Shown one piece after another: positions 56,576 to 64,000 of a DNA stretch of 64,000 nucleotides. The notes beneath the pieces were generated by a model. The model ran no database searches and had not been told where the DNA came from. It saw only the letters and a list, made by a program, of their open reading frames with translations. The stretch is taken from assembly GCF_947179515.1 (NCBI RefSeq), contig NC_067482.1, positions 80,031,444 through 80,095,443 of the forward strand, given 5' to 3'. The position numbers were made by a program, and so were the translations under genes. This DNA is from Apodemus sylvaticus (Eukaryota > Chordata > Mammalia > Rodentia > Muridae). Numbering within the stretch: position 1 is the stretch's first letter; each line of letters begins with the position of its first letter.

Positions 56576-57094
56576 GAAAACCCTTCAAAGCCACCGCTGC
56601 AGGCAGGCCCTGGGGGAGGATGCCTTGCAGAACAGGTCACTACTGACCCTAAGGCATGCTGCCTGCTGGGGTCTGCCCTGCGAGGTAGACCTCACAGGGG
56701 CGGAGCCCTCTCCCGCTGTCCTCACTTCTCTTCCTAAAAGTAGCTGAGAACAGTTTGTTGTGGGTCCAGCTGGGGCTGAGCTTAGACTTTCATCTTCTGC
56801 TGTGACTGCTTACTTCCCCCCAAACCCTCACGCTGGCACCAAGGCCTGTGATGCCGACAGGAAGCAGGCTGGTTTGCTTAGGGTTTTTAGTTTGATGTGT
56901 TTCAGATGGTTGAGGGGTGCTTGTCCCTTGAAGGCACTTCTGTTTCTCAACAGGTCTTTTTTCCTAAGATATGCTGCTGAGATTCTCACAACCAGAAGAG
57001 ATTTTTTTACCCTGATGTTTATCAATTTACATAGAGAGGGGAGAAATACTCTAGGGAGAAAATTGGGGAAATTAAAAAATATATATATTACTTT

Positions 57095-57240
57095 GCCAGG
57101 TTTGGTGGCGCATGATTTTAATTTGTTTTAATCCCACCACTTGGGAGGCAGAGCCAAGCAGATCTGTGAGCTCGCTACCAGCTTAGTCTATAAAGAGAGT
57201 TACAGGACAGTCAGGGCCGTCCAGGGAAACCCTGCCTCGG
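57095..57240 (+). mobile_element. B1 SINE
   Basis: gccaggtttggtggcgcatg ... tcccaccacttgggaggcag ... gggaaaccctgcctcgg, with a short G-rich tail. Confidence 0.8.
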
Positions 57241-58279
57241 GGAGGGGGGGGACAAAAAAACACAAAAGGAAAAGTCCTCCTGGAACTCTGTCAGTGGTTC
57301 CTCCTTTCCCTCAGCTGGAGCTAACTTCTCACGCAGCATCCAGTCCCTTCCAGGCTCTGCTTCTACCTGACTCTCCATCTCAGCTTCCCACTCCACTCTG
57401 ACCTTCCCGTCAGACTCAGACGCTGCCACCTCTGCAAGCAGTGCCCGTGCCTGCCTGCCTGCCTTCGCTCTGCGCTCTTGTGTCCGCGCACAGCCCACAC
57501 CCGCGGGCTGCTCGTGCGGGCTCCTTCTGGTGCTGGGCTGCCTGCTCCTGGTGCTCGCATTGCTCCATCCCCATGGTGCAGAGGCTGGAGCTGGTGTCCT
57601 GTGGCAGTGATCACAGTGAATGTAATCGCCTGCTTCCTTGCCTGCCGTCTTAGTAAAGATCTCTTAGTCCTTTGCAAGCACTTGCCTGAACTGTGTGTGT
57701 CCAGCATCTAGTGAGGTACGTGGTGATGTCTGATAAGTGTCCGGGGAAAGATGAAATGAATGAATGTTCCGTGGCATCCTCATACCATCCCGGTGGAACG
57801 GGAAAGCATGACTGTTAGAGGGACTTACGTGCTTCAAGCATCCATGGCTGCTCCCCGTCAGCAGCATGCCTGAGCAGAGTTCTGGGAAGCAGGGAAATGG
57901 TAAACCTTCAGTAGAGTTGGCTGATGTTTGGATTGCACACGTGTTGACCAGTTTTAACTTTGGAAACCTCTAATTCTGGGATGGATCCTGTTAGCTAGTG
58001 GGGCTAGAGGCTTGGCTGTGGTTCCGGATTTGAAGCTTCCTTGTGTCTTCAACCTTAGGCTGGATCTCTAATAGGATGGTGTCTAAAGACGGGAGGACCC
58101 TTCTATTTAAGGGTTAGGATAGCTGGTTGACTACAGAAGTTCCAGAGTCCATTAGCTAGGATACCATAGTCACTGGTCCCCCCAGGTTCCATCTGGTCCT
58201 TTTAGTGCACCCTAAGATGACAAAATTCATAGAGAATGATAAAATTGGGGGAATTATACTTCAAAATCTCTTGTTTTAC

Positions 58280-58920
58280 ATTCTGTATGTGTGTGCCACT
58301 GGGTACCTGTGCATGACAAATGACAACTCCCAGGACCTGGCTCTCTTGCCGTGGGAGCAGGGATCACACCCAGATTGTCAGGCTTAGCAACAAATGCCTC
58401 TGCCCACGGGGCTCTGTCACCAGCTCTGTTTTGTTTTATTTTTTAGTACTGGGGGATAAACACCAGGAAAATAGACCACCCCTTACCTATATTCCCAATC
58501 CTCAAAAGCTTTTTTAAAAAAAGTTGTGTGGGCCGGGCAGTGGTGGCGCACGCCTGTAATCCCAGCACTCTGGGAGGCAGAGGCAGACGGATTTCTGAGT
58601 TCGAGGCCAGCCTGGTCTACCAAGTGAGTTCCAGGACACCCAGGGCTATACAGAGAAACCCTGTCTCGAAAAAACCAAATTCAAAAAAACAAAAAAAAAC
58701 AAACAAAAAAAAGTTGTGTGTATGGCTACCTGCATATATGTATGTGCAGCATGTGTGAGTTTGGTCTCAGCTCTTGGAGACCAGAGTAGACCAACAGGAC
58801 CCCTGGGACTAGAGTTACAAACAGTTGTGAGCTGCTATGTAGATATTGGGAACTGAACCCGGGTCCTCTGCAAGAGCAGCAAATGCCTTTAATCCATGGA
58901 ACCGTCTCTCCAAGACCCCT
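58280..58920. mobile_element. B3-like remnant, young B1 (+), B3 (-)
   Basis: A B3-like remnant lies at 58280-58430 (-). B1 at 58530-58690 (+) is close to consensus (gccgggcagtggtggcgcac) with duplicated flank AAAAAAGTTGTGTG at about 58516-58529 and 58708-58721. It sits at the A-tail end of a B3 continuing to 58915 (-). Confidence 0.8.
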
Positions 58921-59894
58921 TTAAAACCTTTAATTACATTTATTTTGTGTGGGTTCAGTGACACTGTTGCCATGGCCAGTGAGAATCAGAACACAACTTT
59001 TGGAAGAGTGTTCTCTTCTGCCACCATCAGGGTCCCACTCAGGCTCAAACCAGGCTATCAGATAAATAGTTACCCACTGAGCCTCTCCCTGACCCTTTCC
59101 TCAAAGCTTTACAGCCAGTGCTTTGGTGTTTGTTTTAAGTATTTCCCCAGCTATGCTATACACAGGAGTAGACTTGGGCAGCTTATACTTTTAACCACAC
59201 CCTGGTGGCTTTTTAGTGTTTGAGGTAGAAAGACAGTTTTTGTGTCACTAGCTGCTGGTTCTGCTTCCATTTTCATTCTTTATGTAGAACAGTTGGAGTG
59301 CTTGGTGTTATGATTCTGACAACAGAGACTTCCTAAATTTACCATTCATCCATCCATTCATCCATTCATTCAGTGTTTATTGAGACCCACTAGAGTCTGG
59401 CACTGGTAGTTAAACATGCCAGAGCTAGTTTCTGCCATAGTGTTGCTTTCTCTTGGGGAGAGACAGAGCAGAAAGAGAAAACAGATGCCATAATGCAGAA
59501 CTAATAAGGTGTGAGGAAAACAGAAGACAGAGCAGCCAGAACCTGCTCAAATGGACACCTAGCATCTTCAGAGGCTCGTGCATACCTGTGTCAGGATTCC
59601 ACTACGTCAGGGTAAAGCCCACACTTTCAGTGGGGCAAGCTGCTCTTCTGACACTCAGTGCTCAGTCCCATTCAGAGTGTCCTCAATGCCCATCCATGCA
59701 CTCTCCTCAGACGCACCAGGCGCGCGCGCTCCCACTTGTGCTCTGCTGGTGGCATGGTACCTGGGACCTCATACTTGCGAGCTTCTGCTCTGTTTGTTGC
59801 TGAGCCCCATACCTTGCCCCCACCCGTTCCTTTGGTCTGGCTCCTGTTCTCCAAACACTCTTCCCCTCAAGGCGGCCTTCGGTGGCCACTAGCT

Positions 59895-59895
59895 A

Positions 59896-59936
<41 letters not shown>

Positions 59937-59960
59937 TCACTCTCCCTCCCTCCATCCACC
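59895..59960 (+). repeat. (TC)n microsatellite
   Basis: (TC) run followed by CTCA/CTCC variants. Confidence 0.95.
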
Positions 59961-60424
59961 CCCTCCAGCTCTGTCTTTTGTTGTTTTGTTTTTGTTTTAA
60001 TCTTAATCTTGCTTGTCTGCAAAGATTTTTCTTTCCTTCAGTGCACAAAAATGGCTTCCAGGTCATGGTAGGTGCTTGGCAAATGTGTGCACATGTACTG
60101 GAGAGCAGCATTATAAATACCTTCTTAAGTAGTAGATGCAGGGAATGTGTCTTTAAAGTGATGTCATCTAATCTGAGATTTGAAGGATAAATTGGAGCAG
60201 CCATACCCAGGGCAGGAGAGGATAATCCTGGTAGGATCAGCAGGTACAGCGACACTGAGGACCTGATGGTCTGAGATTCTGGAGGACTGGGTGGCGCTTT
60301 CTTTGCAGCCCGTGGCACAGTGCCCCACCTCTTAGGATATGTTCACTCTGAGCCTGCAGGAGCAGGTTATAGCCTGCCTCACTGAAGAAAGGGGCCTGAA
60401 CATGTCTCTCCTCCAGTTTATTAT

Positions 60425-60945
60425 TGTCTTAGTTACTTTTCTATTACAATTGTGAAGAAACAGCATGACCAAGGCGATTTATGAAAGAAAGCATTTAATC
60501 TGGGGATACATGTTCCAAAGGCCATCATGGTGGGGAGCATGGCAGAGGCAGGCGTGGACCTTGAGCAGTAGCTGAGCTCACACCTGATCCTCAAGCAGGA
60601 GGTAGACAGAGAGCTAACTGGAAATGATGTGGGCTTTTGAAACCTCAAAGCCTGCCCCTAGTGACACACCTCCTCTAACAGGGCCATACCTCCTAATAGT
60701 TCCCAAATAGCTCTACCAACTGAGGACCAAGCCTTCAAACATCTAAGCCTCTACACTCAAACTACCATAAGTATGTTTTTTTTTTTTCTTTTTCTTTATC
60801 CGAGGCAGGGTTTCTCTGTGTGTCCCCAGCTGTCCTGGAACTTACTCTGTATTCCAGGCTGGCCTTGAACTCAGACATCCACCTGCCTCTGTCTCCCAAG
60901 TGCTGGGATTAAAGTCGTGTACCACCACTGCCTGGCAAATATGTA
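60425..60945. mobile_element. 'gtcttagttacttttctatt' repeat (+) and B1 (-)
   Basis: The family copy at 60425-60775 carries the internal cctaatagttcccaaatagc and actcaaactaccataagtat stretch. A B1 follows at 60790-60945 (-). Confidence 0.75.
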
Positions 60946-61444
60946 TTTTTAAGTAATGTTTTGCGTTCCTGAAGATGAATGGAACCTCTGGCTTGTGCGT
61001 GCTAGTCAAATGCTTTGCCACTGAGCTCTCCTTAGTCCGTTTCCCCCGTCGGAGACGATGCCGCCTGGTCCTCTCCTCTGTACCATTTCTTCTCTCTGAT
61101 CATTTTGTTTAACCTTCCACATACTGGTTGTGAAATGAGCTTGGTGGTCTGGCATTTCCCATTTCACAATAGTCAACACTAGTTTAAGACTGGGTTACAA
61201 AACATGAAATCTCCCTAAGAGTTGAGCATTAGTTATCAGTGTGTGCTGAGCTCCTGTTTGCTTGATGTATGAGGTAGGAATACATTAGTGAGCTAATCTA
61301 AGTCCTAGCTCTCATGAAATCTGCATTGTGGAAGAAGAAATAGACACTATAAGTACTGTTTATAATACGTGATACTTCAAAAGAAAAAAATAGGAAAGAG
61401 GGTTAGACAGTGTTGGGGATTGAAGAAGTATACTGCTTTAGATT

Positions 61445-62075
61445 AAGCAGTCAGCTGGCATAATAGTACAAACCTGTTACGCAGCACATGGAGGCTGAGA
61501 CAGAAAGATCATGAATCCCAGGCTATCCTGGGCCACTAGTGAGTCCCAGGCCAGCATGAACTAAATAATAAGACCTTGTCTAAAAATAGATGCATGTGGT
61601 GATGTACACCTTTGATCCCACAACTCCCAAGTATTTGGGAGGCAGAACTCTGTAAGTTCAAGGCCACCCTAGTCTACTAGCAAGTTCTAGGCCAGCCAAA
61701 GCTACATTTTACAACCCTGACTAAAAAAACATTAATAATAAAAAAACTAATGTAGGGCTGGCAGGATAGTTCAATGGATAAAGGCACTTGCCACCATGCC
61801 TGACAGTCTGGATTTGATCCTGCTGGCACTTCACATGGTAGAAGGTGAGAACCAATTTCTAAATTCCTAATTTTTTTGTTTTTGTTTTTGTTTTTTTTGT
61901 TTTTGTTTTTGTTTGGATTTGGTTTTTTCGAGACAGGGTTTCACTGTATAGCCCTGGCTGTCCTGGAACTCACTCTGTAGACCAGGCTGGCCTCGAACTC
62001 AGAAATCCGCCTGCCTCAGCCTCCCAGAGTGCTGGGATTACAGGCGTCTGCCTCCACTGCCTGGCTTTCTAATTT
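61445..62075. mobile_element. SINE cluster: B1 (+), B1 (+), B2/B3 head (+), B1 (-)
   Basis: Diverged B1 copies at 61450-61585 and 61595-61735, and a B2/B3 head at 61757-61850 (gggctggcaggatagttcaa) truncated by a well-preserved B1 at 61870-62075 (-) with a TTTTTG-rich tail. Confidence 0.8.
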
Positions 62076-62402
62076 CTCCTAGATGCCCCCTGATCTACAT
62101 ATATATAGTGTATGTGTGTGAGAGAGCGAGGGAGAGCTACAAAATCAAGTACGTGGTCAGAGAAGCTGTAAGAAGAAGGTAACAGCTGGGTCTGTTTCAG
62201 GCCAGCCTGGTCTATATAGTAAGCACCAGAATATCCAGGATTACATAGAGAGGGCTTGTTTTTTTATAAAAAAGGAAAGTGGCGTCAAAAAGAAGGTGGC
62301 GTCTGAACCAAGGCTCAAAAGGAATAAGATCCAAGACATGAAGCTATCCAGAGAAAAAATCTTCCTTGCAAAGTAGACAGTTTGTAGATTAGAAAAGAAG
62401 CC

Positions 62403-63010
62403 TGGGCTGGAGAGGTGGCTCAGTGGTTAAGAGTGGTTCTTGAGGACCTAGGTTGTTGAGTTCCCAGATATGGGGTATGGAGCAGACATGATGAAGTGTA
62501 AAGGTAGCTTTTATTCACCAGGTGTAATTGTTGTTTTGGAGGATTACTGACGAATAATAAGCTCTCCCTTTCTGGCTCTTTCTGAACTCTAGCTGCCTTG
62601 TTCATCTTAGCTGTTGTGGCTCAAACTCCTCTCTGATCTGACTGATTCAATCCTGCTTTTCTTAGCTTCTCACTGAATTGCTCTGCTTGTCCTCAAACTA
62701 GCTCTGGCAATTTGTTTCAATCTTCTGGCTCCTAATTCTCTGGCTTCCTGAACTGCATGAACTCACTGCACTGACTCCCGGTGTCTCCACTCCTGAGGGT
62801 TGGGTGTATCCTACCTCTGACTCATTCTGTTAAATCTTTCTCTCACTCTTCTCTCAGACATCACTTTCAAACATGGCTGCTTCCTTCTACGAACTGACCG
62901 TACCTCCATTGTTTGGGATTAAAGGGATTAAAGGTGTTCCAGCTAGAGAGATTAAACATGTGGCATTCCAGCCAGATCACACAGACCTAGAAGGTCTATG
63001 GATATGAGCC
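62403..63010. mobile_element. B2 head plus LTR-like rodent repeat
   Basis: A B2 head (gggctggagaggtggctcag) at 62405-62450 runs straight into about 560 bp of CT-rich repeat (ctgaactgcatgaactcact, gggattaaagggattaaagg) that I recognise as a recurring rodent LTR/RMER-like sequence without being able to name it. Confidence 0.5.
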
Positions 63011-63639
63011 CATGCAAGATCAGCCATATTGTTGTATTTAACTTCCTCTGCAGTCACGAAACTGAGGTTTCAGTCCTGGAGCCTGTTACACGGATGGTGT
63101 TGGTAGAAAGCGGATGATGAAAACTGCAGGGTAGCACTTTGGGGAGGAAAGACTGCCAGAGGTTAGTTGTGATCTTGTGCAGTTTGAGCCCTTACTAGTT
63201 ACAGAGGCCTTCAAAAGGAGCCATTATCAGTTAGGAGGCGTGGCTAATTGAACTGGGAGTTGCAGTGAGAGGTTGCAAGTGTGAGTTGTCAGAGTGTGGA
63301 TGAGATCTCCAGAGGTAAAATTGTGAAGATGGAGAAGGGGAGAGGATTGGGCCTGAGCCCCTCAGCTCTCCTGTGGAAGGAGAGGAAGAGGCAAAGGAAA
63401 GGAGGAGGCATGGTCTGTAGGGTGGGAGGAGAAAGCAGTGTGAGTTCCTGGCATGCAAGGGGAGAAAATGTCTAGGAGGTGGCATTGCTGGGCAGTGGCA
63501 GATGCCATTTGATATTTGACAAGACGTTTGTGTCCTCTGCGGCAGAGGCCACTGCTCAGCCCTCCAGGGCCATCCCTGAGCCTTTACCTCCTTCTCCAAC
63601 CTCATTTGCTCATCTCTTCTCCCAAGTCTTTGTTTTGTG

Positions 63640-63732
63640 ATATGGTCTTGCTGTGTAGCCCAGCCCAGGCCTCAAACTCCATTCCTCTTGGCTCCACTTC
63701 CCAAGTACATGTGTCACCATATTTGGCTTAGC
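63640..63732 (-). mobile_element. Old B1 fragment
   Basis: gatatggtcttgctgtgtag ... cttcccaagtacatgtgtca. Beyond it, to 64000, I see nothing assignable. Confidence 0.5.
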
Positions 63733-64000
63733 AGTGGTTTTTTATATATTAAGGACAATAATTGCCCTTGTCACTTACTCCTTAATACATGAGCTTCTTT
63801 GGGCTTGAACATGGTGTTCTCTTGTAGGTGTCCTGGCCCTTGTTTTAAGTGGGGTACCATGACAGTGAAATGAGTTGGAGCCTGCTTCTAGCAGCATTGG
63901 CAGCCCCACTGTTCTCAGGTCCCTGCCTTGTCACACTGCATGCGTTGAGTGAGTGCTCTCCCTGTCACCCGTCTTTCCATAGCTGCCCAGTCTTCACTCA

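Larger units (their letters stand above)
54562..64000 (+). other. Ap1b1: Probable Ap1b1 intron 1 (no coding exon seen)
   Basis: About 9.4 kb without a recognisable coding exon. It holds the B1, B3 and LTR-like repeats listed separately, plus unique stretches at 54.65-55.77, 55.96-56.43, 56.6-57.09, 57.25-58.25, 59.1-60.4, 60.96-61.44 and 63.06-63.63 kb in which I see nothing assignable. The 57.38-57.64 kb part is relatively GC-rich and pyrimidine-biased. The intron label rests on the promoter assignment. Confidence 0.45.

Noticed and set aside
63060..64000. First coding exon of Ap1b1 near the right edge
   Set aside because: No frame starting with the conserved AP-1 beta N-terminus (MTDSKYF) and no suitable acceptor-ATG context found; it must lie beyond the window.

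Overview
The window is nuclear DNA from a murid rodent. Two things support this: a dense load of B1, B2, B3, B4 and ID SINEs plus the rodent DNA transposon URR1, and one clearly recognisable gene, the neurofilament heavy chain gene Nefh. The Nefh tail differs at many positions from the house-mouse protein as I remember it. The predicted length is 1022 residues, and I recall about 1090 for mouse and 1072 for rat. I therefore call it a murine rodent without naming the species.

Layout: 1-3.78 kb is SINE-rich sequence downstream of Nefh. Nefh lies on the minus strand from about 3.78 to 12.67 kb, with four coding exons at 12601-11719, 10027-9828, 8574-8450 and 6246-4386. The splice sites are GT-AG and the phases join into one open frame. 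It has a TATA-box, CpG-rich promoter near 12.69 kb and a 3' UTR of about 600 nt with two distal AATAAA signals and one proximal one. Between 12.7 and 54.2 kb I find no convincing protein-coding gene. That stretch holds SINEs, LTR-like rodent repeats, microsatellites and islands of unique sequence. The unique parts contain candidate regulatory sites: a near-consensus RE1/NRSE (REST) site 1.4 kb upstream of the Nefh start, and strong CTCF-type motifs at 43.9 and 50.5 kb. A CpG-island, TATA-less promoter with ETS motifs starts at about 54.2 kb and points rightward. By synteny (Nefh beside Ap1b1 in rodents and human, as I recall it) this is most likely the Ap1b1 promoter and its noncoding first exon, so 54.5-64 kb would be Ap1b1 intron 1. 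No Ap1b1 coding exon is seen.

How it fits together: Nefh encodes the large, KSP-phosphorylated neurofilament subunit of large-calibre axons. The RE1 site upstream offers a way to silence it outside neurons. CTCF-type motifs at the Nefh end (+ orientation) and the Ap1b1 end (- orientation) are convergent, which could separate a neuron-specific gene from a housekeeping adaptor-complex gene. The other notable items are small genome-evolution events: a retroposed 3'-end fragment inside a URR1 transposon in Nefh intron 2, a 45-bp templated duplication inside a TG/CG/CA tract, clean target-site duplications around SINEs, and a homogenised 30-copy hexapeptide array in Nefh. I did not find a new multi-gene system.
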